This document shows positions 1-5,771 of a stretch of DNA of 9,541 nucleotides, in pieces. The stretch is from Candidatus Helarchaeota archaeon (GTDB lineage: Archaea; Asgardarchaeota; Lokiarchaeia; Helarchaeales; HEL-GB-A), in contig JABXJT010000126.1 of assembly GCA_013375455.1 (NCBI GenBank), positions 1-9,541 on the forward strand. Reading direction: 5' to 3'. Position numbers and translations under genes: made by a program. A model generated the notes under the pieces. The model made no database searches. It had not been told where the DNA came from and worked only from the letters and a program-made list of their open reading frames with translations. Within the stretch, counting starts at the first letter, position 1. Every line of letters starts with the position of its first letter.

Positions 1-34
1 ATTATTTCGCGAAGGTGGTGTAGTTCCTCCAACA
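1..34 (-). CDS. possible 5' end of a minus-strand gene, cut by the window edge
   Basis: An ATG on the minus strand at 34-32 opens a frame reading MLEELHHLREI to the edge. It lies about 50 nt downstream of the stop codon of the next minus-strand gene, as expected for a co-oriented neighbour. The residues look like the start of an amphipathic helix, and the frame stays open for some distance upstream as well. Only eleven codons are visible, there is no clear ribosome binding site (a weak GAGATC precedes the ATG), and other frames are also open here. No function can be given. Confidence 0.3.
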
Positions 35-84
35 TTTGATCTCTTAATCCGAGGACCGTGGCAGGAGGAGTCGAACCAGGAGGA

Positions 85-657
85 TTACAATAAAAGCTCC
101 TGTTTATTTGATTTTTTCACATGCCCGGGAATTAGATTATTTTCAAGGGCAATACTTTTGGAGAGAAGAAGCAAATCTAAGGGTGTCAGACCCACATTAG
201 CCCAACCTGGTTGGGAGGTATCATCAAGGATAATGCAAATGTGTCTACGCCTATTAGGGCAATTCAAATTGCATCCTAGACAATGTGATGGAATGAAGTA
301 AACATCAGCATCTCTTAAACTTACTTCAAACAGCCCGTATTCTTTATGGATGAAAATAATTTGCTTTGCTAAACTGACGTGAAGCTGCATTTCATCTAAG
401 AGAGTGTAGAATAAATTTTTATCACGTCTCATGGGGGGACGTGGACGAGGAACATCCAAGCAACGATTCGGAATGAGTGTTTGTAGTCGCAAGTTATCTT
501 CTTCAATAAATGCCTCTAGTTCTTGGAAATAATTTCCCTCCCAAATATTCTGAGGTTCACGTGTACGAGGAGGATTCCGTTCATTTCGTTGAAATAATGC
601 TCGTAGTTCTCTTAATACCAGCCGATGAATTAGTTTTCGATTGATAACCTCAGATAT
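85..657 (-). CDS. unrecognised Cys-motif protein, about 190 residues, with an unusual start
   Basis: I do not recognise this family. The distinctive element is a four-cysteine cluster, HCLGCNLNCPNRRRHIC (C-x2-C-x3-C-x6-C), in the C-terminal half, followed by an ILDD strand and the segment GWANVGLTPLDLLLLSK. It could bind zinc or an Fe-S cluster. The first ATG/GTG/TTG in frame is TTG at 492, but the frame stays open to 669 and the extra residues are protein-like (helical, with RKLIHRLVLRELRALFQRN and a WEGNYFQELEAFIEE stretch). I place the start at ATA 657 because a perfect GGTGAT ribosome binding site lies at 666-661, 3 nt before it. The alternative is ATG AAA ATG AAA GGG TGA at 679-662, where skipping one T (programmed +1 shift or sequencing error) joins this frame. 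An annotation starting at 492 would miss about 55 residues. The gene is real with good confidence; the start is uncertain. Confidence 0.7.
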   Translation of the reverse strand: MSEVINRKLIHRLVLRELRALFQRNERNPPRTREPQNIWEGNYFQELEAFIEEDNLRLQTLIPNRCLDVPRPRPPMRRDKNLFYTLLDEMQLHVSLAKQIIFIHKEYGLFEVSLRDADVYFIPSHCLGCNLNCPNRRRHICIILDDTSQPGWANVGLTPLDLLLLSKSIALENNLIPGHVKKSNKQELLL

Positions 658-660
658 ATA

Positions 661-666
661 ATCACC
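661..666 (-). promoter_or_regulatory. GGTGAT ribosome binding site of the Cys-motif gene
   Basis: The minus strand reads GGTGAT at 666-661, a six-base match to the anti-Shine-Dalgarno end of archaeal 16S rRNA (AUCACCUCC). The only codon at the usual distance and in the coding frame is ATA at 657-655. The site also overlaps the TGA stop of a five-codon ATG frame just upstream. Confidence 0.55.
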
Positions 667-821
667 CTTTCATTTTCATCTTATCGTGAAAAGTTTTATT
701 AAGAAATACATTTCCTGTGATAAAGTTAAGTAAAGGGTGCCTTAAAAACCTTATAAAATTTGAATAATGATTTCATTTTGAATTATACTAAAGATCTTTG
801 ACTATTGGTTCATTTCTCTTT

Positions 822-1655
822 TTAATTTTGCTCAAATTTCGAAAGAAATTTGCCGGAATAGCCAAGAATTAAGATTCCGAGAGGAATTAGGACGAATGTC
901 GAGAAAAACCATAAAATTTCAGTATGGCGATCGAAACTGTCCATTACATAAAGGCCATATCCCCATATCAATGAACCACCCCACGCAAGTATAAAAGCCC
1001 AGCGACTATGTGGATTTCTAATTAAACTCTCGCCGTATCGCCGCGTATAACGCCATAGCATAAAGGTGGCTAACGTGCCACAAAAGATAACGTGCAAGAG
1101 CATAAAAAATCCAAAAAATACATAATCATAGGTATTAGCGCCAACAATATCAACCCAAATTTCAAGTTCATAGCCATTATAACCCGTTACGGTGAACCAA
1201 CTTGTTTTTTCCCCGCACCATAGAATATCATGAAAGTTAGAGGCAACTACCCCAAAGGCAGCATACACGATAAATAACTCGGCACTGTGACGCTTTTCGA
1301 CCGTTCGTCCTTCCCGAAGGAGTGAGCCCGGTTTTGAAAGATAGAAGGGAGCGAATACAAGAGGTGCTAGTAGTAAGGGAAATACAAATGTTACCACACC
1401 AAAAATTTCGAACGTGACAATATCTCTAAGTTTTACATAGACGAATAGAAATGATATTAGAACCGTTAGTATGATCCCGAAGATTGCGAGTATTGATAAA
1501 ATTCTTGCTATTATTAAATTCTGTTTTTTATTAAATCTAGGGAAAATGCGTCCCACATGACCAAAGAATGGAAGTATAAGGGCCAAAATGGCAAAAAAAA
1601 TGGTATAGGCGATAACGGTCCGTGGATTATCCATTAAAAGATCTATTAATGTCAT
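822..1655 (-). CDS. orphan seven-helix integral membrane protein
   Basis: This 277-residue protein has seven predicted membrane helices at about residues 10-32, 47-74, 85-106, 125-146, 175-200, 219-238 and 247-269. The loop between helices 4 and 5 (about 147-174) is long, polar and aromatic, and basic segments (RFNKK, RRYGESLIRNPHSR) suggest cytoplasmic loops. His, Asp and Cys residues sit in or beside the helices (SNFHDILWCGE, LLHVIFCGT, MDSFDRHTE) and could form a buried site. I do not recognise the family: there is no retinal-binding lysine pattern and no transporter signature. The ATG at 1655 is the natural start. The ribosome binding site is poor (GTGAG about 8 nt before it), and a TATA-like box at 1704-1713 predicts a leader of roughly 28 nt. 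The DedA gene 132 bp upstream has the same orientation but the gap is large enough for a separate promoter. Confidence 0.85.
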   Translation of the reverse strand: MTLIDLLMDNPRTVIAYTIFFAILALILPFFGHVGRIFPRFNKKQNLIIARILSILAIFGIILTVLISFLFVYVKLRDIVTFEIFGVVTFVFPLLLAPLVFAPFYLSKPGSLLREGRTVEKRHSAELFIVYAAFGVVASNFHDILWCGEKTSWFTVTGYNGYELEIWVDIVGANTYDYVFFGFFMLLHVIFCGTLATFMLWRYTRRYGESLIRNPHSRWAFILAWGGSLIWGYGLYVMDSFDRHTEILWFFSTFVLIPLGILILGYSGKFLSKFEQN

Positions 1656-1703
1656 TTCTTCAACTCACTTTTTCTGAAATATTTTTCCCAGTTGCTTGTT
1701 CAT

Positions 1704-1713
1704 TTTTTTATAA
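1704..1713 (-). promoter_or_regulatory. putative TATA box for the seven-helix protein gene
   Basis: The minus strand reads TTATAAAAAA here. A start site about 25 nt downstream would fall near 1683, about 28 nt before the ATG at 1655. A second candidate (ACTTATAG, 1720-1728) lies just upstream. Confidence 0.4.
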
Positions 1714-1787
1714 TGTCCATCTATAAGTATTTAATGCCACAAAGGTTATGTAGAATATAGTGATATAAAAGAAGATGATAAAACAGA

Positions 1788-2615
1788 TTAAGTGGTAGTT
1801 TCTCCTTCTTTTGCTTCTTCTTCTTTTGCTTCTTCTTCTTTTGTTTCTTCTTTTTTCGCTTCTTCTCTTTTCGCTTCTTCTGATCTTGCGTATCGTTGGA
1901 ATAATAGCCAGTAGATTAAGAGGAATAGCAAACCTACAGCAACTATAATTATTAGAATGATGTCAAATATGGCTTGCGTCTCCGTAGCAAGAAAACCGAC
2001 AATAGCACCTAAGCCGCAGTAAAAAATAACTCGTGGAACAGTTCCCGCTAATGTGGCATACATGTAATATTTCACTTTTATGTCTGTTGCCCCAGAAACA
2101 AGTGAAATGGGATCGTAGAAAATGACGGGTAATAATCGCCCAAAAAGTACTGCCCACACGCCCCACTTCTGGAACCAATTATCAACAAAATTCAAGTCCG
2201 ATTCGCCAAGAAACTTAACCACGAGAGGGCGACCGCCCTTTCTGCCAAGGTAGAATAGCATTATGGCACCTAATATAGAAGCACCATAGCCTATTGTCGC
2301 CGAAACTAATATTGCAATTGCTGTATCATAAATTGCAGCAAAAGCAACACCACCTGCTAACAAACAAAGTTCAGAGGGTATGGGAACAGCAAGGGACTGC
2401 AAGATCATGATCCCAAAGAAAACTAAACCCAATATAAAAGGACCCCATCCAATAAATGCCCCAATCCAATTGATCGTTGCGAGTAATAATGCATGGACCG
2501 TATTGGAAAAGAAAAATAGAACTACTAACGCGGCCATCGCACAAATTACTAAGATCCAAAACATTGTCCCAACAGTAATCTTTTCTCCTTTTTTTGACAA
2601 AAAAAACACCTTCAA
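1788..2615 (-). CDS. DedA/VTT-domain (SNARE-associated type) membrane protein with charged EEAK tail
   Basis: This 275-residue polytopic membrane protein has the DedA/TVP38/TMEM41 (VTT, PF09335) layout. It has an N-terminal helix at about 18-37, the re-entrant-type motif AVPIPSE at 76-82 followed by a Gly-rich segment, YLGRKGG at 122-128, and the FGRLLP...SLVSGATDI...GTVPR block at 158-195, then helices to about 240. Known members are lipid scramblases or transporters tied to bacterial membrane homeostasis and to eukaryotic autophagy and ER lipid traffic; a lipid role here is family inference. Residues 243-275 are almost only E, K, A, R and T, a cytosolic tail added to the domain. The start is TTG 2615 (GTG 2609 is equally possible). 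The TATA box at 2642-2649 predicts transcription from about 2620, which gives an almost leaderless message and fits this start. It is transcribed divergently from the NifU-like gene. Confidence 0.9.
   Translation of the reverse strand: MKVFFLSKKGEKITVGTMFWILVICAMAALVVLFFFSNTVHALLLATINWIGAFIGWGPFILGLVFFGIMILQSLAVPIPSELCLLAGGVAFAAIYDTAIAILVSATIGYGASILGAIMLFYLGRKGGRPLVVKFLGESDLNFVDNWFQKWGVWAVLFGRLLPVIFYDPISLVSGATDIKVKYYMYATLAGTVPRVIFYCGLGAIVGFLATETQAIFDIILIIIVAVGLLFLLIYWLLFQRYARSEEAKREEAKKEETKEEEAKEEEAKEGETTT
1801..1886. repeat. degenerate 12-bp tandem repeat encoding EEAK units
   Basis: A purine/pyrimidine-skewed tract (CTTCTTCTTTTG-type units on the plus strand) repeats imperfectly and encodes the EEAK/EEAKREEAKKEETKEEEAKEEEAK tail in two parts of the DedA-like protein. 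Point changes (TTT to TCG, GCT to GTT) show it has drifted since expansion. Such tracts are prone to slippage, so tail length may vary among strains. Confidence 0.75.
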
Positions 2616-2641
2616 TTTAAAGACAAACTCGCTCAGTAATT

Positions 2642-2649
2642 AATATATT
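2642..2649 (-). promoter_or_regulatory. putative TATA box for the DedA-like gene
   Basis: The minus strand reads ATATATTA. With the usual 25-nt spacing, transcription would begin near 2620, within about 5 nt of the TTG start at 2615, giving a leaderless or near-leaderless message. Confidence 0.5.
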
Positions 2650-2742
2650 TTTTCCCCTTTTTGTGATTACGTGACACACACGAAATTAAACGGCAATTCT
2701 ATACGGCATTTTTATAAGTGGTGATACGATTTGTAACATGAA

Positions 2743-2750
2743 AATATAAA
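2743..2750 (+). promoter_or_regulatory. putative TATA box for the NifU-like gene
   Basis: AATATAAA in an A-rich setting. Initiation about 26 nt downstream (near 2773) would leave a leader of about 20 nt containing the AAGGTGATG ribosome binding site before ATG 2793. Confidence 0.45.
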
Positions 2751-2792
2751 AAATCCAAATATTTCAAACCAGAATGATTGAAGGTGATGAGT

Positions 2793-3017
2793 ATGGCAAC
2801 GGTTGAAGAAGTTGCTAAGGTTTTAGATGAAATTCGCCCAAGCCTCCAAGCGGATGGTGGCGATGTCGAACTAGTTGGCATAGAAGAGGATGTTGTAAAG
2901 GTCAGATTAACCGGTCACTGCGCAGGTTGTGCTTATTCCACCATGACTCTTAAAATGGGAATTGAAAGGCTGCTTAAGCAGAGAATCCCGACAATCAAGG
3001 GCGTACAACAAGTCTAA
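2793..3017 (+). CDS. NifU C-terminal-domain Fe-S cluster scaffold protein
   Basis: This 74-residue protein is a complete stand-alone NifU-C domain (PF01106; Nfu type). The family pattern runs throughout: VAKVLDEIRPSLQADGGDVELV at the N-terminus (seen at residues 7-28), a VVKVRL strand, then GHCAGC with the cluster-binding pair C43 and C46, and the helix TLKMGIERLLKQRIP with the final GV. Nfu proteins assemble a [4Fe-4S] cluster at a dimer interface through the two CxxC motifs and hand it to target enzymes in the cytosol. The residue after the second Cys is Ala where many members have Pro. I chose ATG 2793 because AGGTGAT at 2782-2788 sits 4 nt before it. An upstream TTG at 2778 in the same frame would place the ribosome binding site inside the gene. 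No other Fe-S genes are adjacent, so it looks like a stand-alone housekeeping unit. Confidence 0.95.
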   Translation: MATVEEVAKVLDEIRPSLQADGGDVELVGIEEDVVKVRLTGHCAGCAYSTMTLKMGIERLLKQRIPTIKGVQQV

Positions 3018-3036
3018 CTGTTGAACTATCCTCAAA

Positions 3037-3044
3037 TTTTTTTT
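3037..3044 (+). terminator. oligo-T stretch downstream of the NifU-like gene
   Basis: Eight consecutive T residues lie 20 nt after the stop codon of the NifU-like gene. Archaeal RNA polymerase terminates at such tracts without needing a hairpin. The next plus-strand gene has its own TATA box. Confidence 0.5.
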
Positions 3045-3106
3045 CCGAACTAAAAGCGAGACTATCCTACACCTTTCTTCTCTTAAATCCAAATTTTAAA
3101 CAGGAT

Positions 3107-3114
3107 TTTATATA
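3107..3114 (+). promoter_or_regulatory. TATA box for a leaderless zinc-ribbon gene
   Basis: TTTATATA is a near-consensus archaeal TATA box centred about 31 nt before ATG 3142. The predicted initiation site (about 3136-3140) is almost at the start codon, and no convincing ribosome binding site precedes it, so a leaderless transcript is likely. Confidence 0.65.
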
Positions 3115-3141
3115 AGAATCCAATACCTTATTAACAGTAGG

Positions 3142-3963
3142 ATGATCTCTATCGCTAAACTCTATGCACTTACTTCTGTAACGTTACGCGGTACTGTCAT
3201 GTTAATCCCCGCGGTTGATTTTAAAAGTAATAAATATCCATTTGACTTGTATGTCGTGCTCCCAAATTTCATTTTAATGAAAAATACAATAGATCCATTT
3301 TTAAGGTTCTTGCATTTTGTTGACTTTCATCATGCGGGGAAGATGGCAATTAGTTCTTTAATCCAAATTGATACAAATTCGCTTTTAGATGTGTTATATA
3401 AAAATTATTTGAGTTATTGGAAAGCAAATGACCAAATTGCTGAAATTCCAGCACGCCGACGTATTGTCGAAGAAGAGATAATTAAATGGAGTAAACAATT
3501 GCCAAAAACATCTCTTCGTGAATTCATCCATAAGTACTATTCTATTTCTGTAGAAAAAACTGATTGGCGGAGAAAAACAAGGCTCTGGAAATCCTTGAGG
3601 CATAAAGAAATTAAGAAAAAGAAACCCTCCAAAAAAAAATTAACCAAATTAAAAGAGAAATATGTTGATATCTGGTTCAAATACGTAGATAAAATCGATT
3701 TCTCGTTAAAAATTCAATCAAAATTTCCAGAATTTGCTCAATTGATGAATAAACTGACGTTTAAAGAAATCATAGAGGAGGTACAATTAAATATATGCCC
3801 TGCGTGTGAAATTGATTTGAGCGATTATCCTCCGGACATCAAGTATTGTTTTGATTGCGGTTATCCACTAACGGATGACCAACAAAAATATTGCGCAAGT
3901 TGCGGGTCAGAACTGAGAGAGGGGGCACAATTCTGTAGTGATTGTGGAAAAAAAATAAAATAA
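3142..3963 (+). CDS. basic protein of unknown function with C-terminal paired zinc ribbons
   Basis: This 273-residue protein is probably cytoplasmic; no signal peptide or convincing membrane helix is seen. Residues 1-90 look like a mixed alpha/beta domain (hydrophobic strands LYVVLPNFILM, then a helical part) that I do not recognise. Residues 90-215 are helical and very basic, with a Lys-rich linker at about 154-172 (KEIKKKKPSKKKL). The C-terminus holds two zinc knuckle pairs: C219/C222 with C236/C239, and C251/C254 with C265/C268, the latter in the classic CASCGSEL...FCSDCGK form. Double ribbons of this kind are widespread in archaea and usually mediate nucleic-acid or protein contacts. The basic linker favours nucleic-acid binding, but this is inference. 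The ATG at 3142 fits a leaderless message; ATG at codon 20 is an alternative. It converges with the zinc-ribbon membrane protein gene, 31 bp separating the two stops. Confidence 0.85.
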   Translation: MISIAKLYALTSVTLRGTVMLIPAVDFKSNKYPFDLYVVLPNFILMKNTIDPFLRFLHFVDFHHAGKMAISSLIQIDTNSLLDVLYKNYLSYWKANDQIAEIPARRRIVEEEIIKWSKQLPKTSLREFIHKYYSISVEKTDWRRKTRLWKSLRHKEIKKKKPSKKKLTKLKEKYVDIWFKYVDKIDFSLKIQSKFPEFAQLMNKLTFKEIIEEVQLNICPACEIDLSDYPPDIKYCFDCGYPLTDDQQKYCASCGSELREGAQFCSDCGKKIK

Positions 3964-3966
3964 AAA
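3948..3966 (-). terminator. oligo-T terminator of the zinc-ribbon membrane gene
   Basis: On the minus strand this is T5-A-T4-A-T8, starting about 30 nt after the stop codon at 3995. It lies inside the last Lys-rich codons of the convergent plus-strand gene, so the same A/T tract serves as coding sequence in one direction and probable termination signal in the other. Confidence 0.45.
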
Positions 3967-3994
3967 CCGGATCTGGGATCTAATATTTTGAAAT

Positions 3995-4795
3995 TTAGTC
4001 TAGACTTGCGCCGCATTGAGTGCAAAATAAGTGACCTGGGATGATTCTTGCCCCACAGTTGGGACAGTAATTAAGACCTTGACCTGGCATGGGAGCGGGT
4101 GTAGAGGCAGGCGTAGATGTATGAACTCTTTGATAAATCGAGGGCCTTTCAGCAGGTGGCGTTATTGGGGAAATTGGTCTCGCGGGACCGCTGGATTGTC
4201 GTGCACCACAAAAATAGCACACTCTTGTTCTAAGATCAAGCGTGTTTCCGCATCGGACGCATTTTTTGAGGGTTTGCCCATGAGTACTCGCCATGCGAAC
4301 TTCGTTAGGAATCGTTACTCGCCCACCTGGAACTCGACGTGGATTGGCTTGATAAGGATAAATGCGTTGGCGTGAGGAAGAAGGTCGCATGTTTACCCCA
4401 GCAGATGTCCGTCTAGCATATAAACCAAAAGCCAGAATGACTTGTGGCAATACAAACACTAGTAAAAGAGTAGGATTAAGAAACGAGTCAATTGTATAAT
4501 AGAAGGTAACTATCGTGCCGCTGACTATGAGAAGTAAACCAGGGAACCCTAACCCAAAAGCCACCTTTTCGCATGAATCATCATTAGTAGCTAGAAAGAT
4601 AATGGTAAGGATGAAGACGGGAATTAATAACAGACATCCAACGAAAATAAATATTGCACCTTGAGTACCATAAAGCCAAGGATGATAAGGATAGGTGGTG
4701 GTAAAGGATCCTGCAGTAATCCAAGTTAAAATAATTAAAATGAAATAAGGTATTGCTAATCCGACTGCGGTACTATCATTTGCCAAGAATCTCAC
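3995..4795 (-). CDS. four-helix membrane protein with two C-terminal zinc ribbons
   Basis: This 266-residue protein has four membrane helices at about residues 13-29, 46-69, 83-102 and 108-126. A basic, flexible cytosolic part follows: RPSSSRQRIYPYQANPRR, then zinc ribbon 1 (C179/C182 and C193/C196), a Pro/Ser/Thr-rich linker (about 200-241) and zinc ribbon 2 at the extreme C-terminus (C244/C247 and C258/C261, CPNCGAR...FCTQCGASLD). The zinc ribbons presumably face the cytosol, by the positive-inside rule. The layout is common in archaea but the role is generally unknown; a membrane anchor or sensor is only a guess. I take the start as GTG 4795 because a strong TATA box at 4813-4820 leaves essentially no leader. 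It ends tail to tail with another double-zinc-ribbon gene, although the two proteins share only the ribbon type. Confidence 0.85.
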   Translation of the reverse strand: MRFLANDSTAVGLAIPYFILIILTWITAGSFTTTYPYHPWLYGTQGAIFIFVGCLLLIPVFILTIIFLATNDDSCEKVAFGLGFPGLLLIVSGTIVTFYYTIDSFLNPTLLLVFVLPQVILAFGLYARRTSAGVNMRPSSSRQRIYPYQANPRRVPGGRVTIPNEVRMASTHGQTLKKCVRCGNTLDLRTRVCYFCGARQSSGPARPISPITPPAERPSIYQRVHTSTPASTPAPMPGQGLNYCPNCGARIIPGHLFCTQCGASLD

Positions 4796-4812
4796 AATCC
4801 CGACAAAATTTC

Positions 4813-4820
4813 TTATATAA
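4813..4820 (-). promoter_or_regulatory. TATA box for the zinc-ribbon membrane gene
   Basis: The minus strand reads TTATATAA, close to consensus, centred about 22 nt before the GTG at 4795. This predicts a leaderless transcript and supports the non-ATG start. The remainder of the gap up to 4967 shows no gene or convincing structure. Confidence 0.6.
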
Positions 4821-4967
4821 GTCCCTACATAGATGATTGGACATTTCTTCTAACTTATTTATTCTAAATTCGAACTTATAAACTTGATGTATGTGTTTTA
4901 AATGCGTCGAGAGTTAAATTTACTAAGAATTTTGAGAAATGGTTGAAAACGGCAGAAATACCCGCGA

Positions 4968-5000
4968 CATCTCCATTAAAAAAGCCTTTAAGCAGAGATG
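4968..5000 (-). terminator. hairpin just after the RWD/UEV-like adaptor gene
   Basis: The outer arms CATCTC (4968-4973) and GAGATG (4995-5000) pair perfectly, and inner arms TTAAA and TTTAA pair around a short loop. On the minus strand the hairpin begins one nucleotide after the TAA stop at 5004-5002 and includes a T6 run in its descending part. It may stabilise the 3' end or aid termination of the pseudo-actin operon. Confidence 0.45.
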
Positions 5001-5001
5001 A

Positions 5002-5754
5002 TTAATTAATACCTGGTCTAATTCTTCTTTTAAGTTCTGACAGGATTTTTGAATATTTATTCGCACTTTCAAAATCTTCTAAATCATAGCTAAGTTCAAT
5101 TATTTTTTGGTAGAGATCGATTGCATTTTGGGTATTTCTTAATTCTAATTCATATTCTGCAGATTCAAGGAACTTCCGGCGCTGTAATATTTTCCGAATT
5201 AGCTCTTGATTCAAGTTTGGCTCCTCAAACATATCACTCTTGAAGATGCTTAAAAGAACGTGTTCTACATCGTAAAAAACGTCAGTGATATGAGGGGGAT
5301 TTTGGGGTGACCACTTATTAAGAGCTGAAACTTTTGTATCAAAAGCAACCGTGAAGAGTCTTTGGAGCATTTCAGGAGTGGTAAGCTTAGGTTTTTCAGG
5401 ATAATTCGTGAAATCTATCTCAAAAATGAAATGATCATCTAGACTTGCCGAGATAAACACTTTCGGTTGGGAAACATAATCAGTAGAAAATTCGGTTTGA
5501 AATTCATACATCAGTCGATTGGCCTCTTCAGCTATTAGGGCATCCCTTTTTGTTTCCACGCCACCCATCTCTTTGTATTCGGAAATTTTTTCTAAAATAG
5601 CCCGTAATTGATTCTCAAGAATTTCCTTCTTAGACTTGAATTGTTCTAAGGTAATTTCACGGTTTTCCAATTGGATTTTAAGAGCCTTCACTTTGCCTAT
5701 TACTTCCTTTACCTGGCGTTTCAGGGCTGCAATCTCGAGCGTGACAGATGACAT
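5002..5754 (-). CDS. coiled-coil protein with RWD/UEV (E2-variant)-like middle domain; partner of the pseudo-actin
   Basis: This 250-residue protein appears to have three parts. Residues 5-63 form a heptad-rich coiled coil (LKRQVKEVIGKVKALKIQLE onward). Residues about 76-172 read like an E2/RWD fold: a helix, strands VFISAS and HFIFEIDF, then NYPEKPKL, which resembles the YPxxPP turn, and later LNKWSPQNPPHITDVFYDVEHVL, which resembles the E2 segment with W-x-P followed by a helix. No HPN motif or catalytic Cys is present, so a ligase-cascade activity is unlikely and a protein-binding UEV/RWD role fits better. Residues 180-245 form a helical hairpin of TPR-like character (NAIDLYQKIIELSYDLEDFESANKYSKI). 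The gene starts at ATG 5754, 17 bp after the pseudo-actin stop, with AAGGATC in the gap, so the two are very probably co-transcribed. The E2-like assignment is by eye only and needs structure prediction. Confidence 0.8.
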   Translation of the reverse strand: MSSVTLEIAALKRQVKEVIGKVKALKIQLENREITLEQFKSKKEILENQLRAILEKISEYKEMGGVETKRDALIAEEANRLMYEFQTEFSTDYVSQPKVFISASLDDHFIFEIDFTNYPEKPKLTTPEMLQRLFTVAFDTKVSALNKWSPQNPPHITDVFYDVEHVLLSIFKSDMFEEPNLNQELIRKILQRRKFLESAEYELELRNTQNAIDLYQKIIELSYDLEDFESANKYSKILSELKRRIRPGIN

Positions 5755-5771
5755 GTGAATTGATCCTTCTC

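Noticed and set aside
60..90. A tRNA T-loop-like string (GGTTCGACTCC) on the minus strand.
   Set aside because: The flanking five-base arms (CCTGG and CCTCC) do not pair and no acceptor, D or anticodon arms are found around it.
2..301. A plus-strand frame open from the left edge for 99 codons.
   Set aside because: It lies antisense to the Cys-motif gene over most of its length, its residues become arginine/leucine-rich and non-protein-like there, and the minus-strand reading is far more convincing.
1665..1703. A 12-codon ATG frame just upstream of the seven-helix protein gene.
   Set aside because: It has no ribosome binding site, and such short frames are expected by chance in AT-rich leaders.
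4031..4375. A plus-strand reading frame of 114 codons.
   Set aside because: It is a shadow of the zinc-ribbon membrane gene; the sense protein has helices and complete Cys pairs, whereas this frame has no coherent domain.
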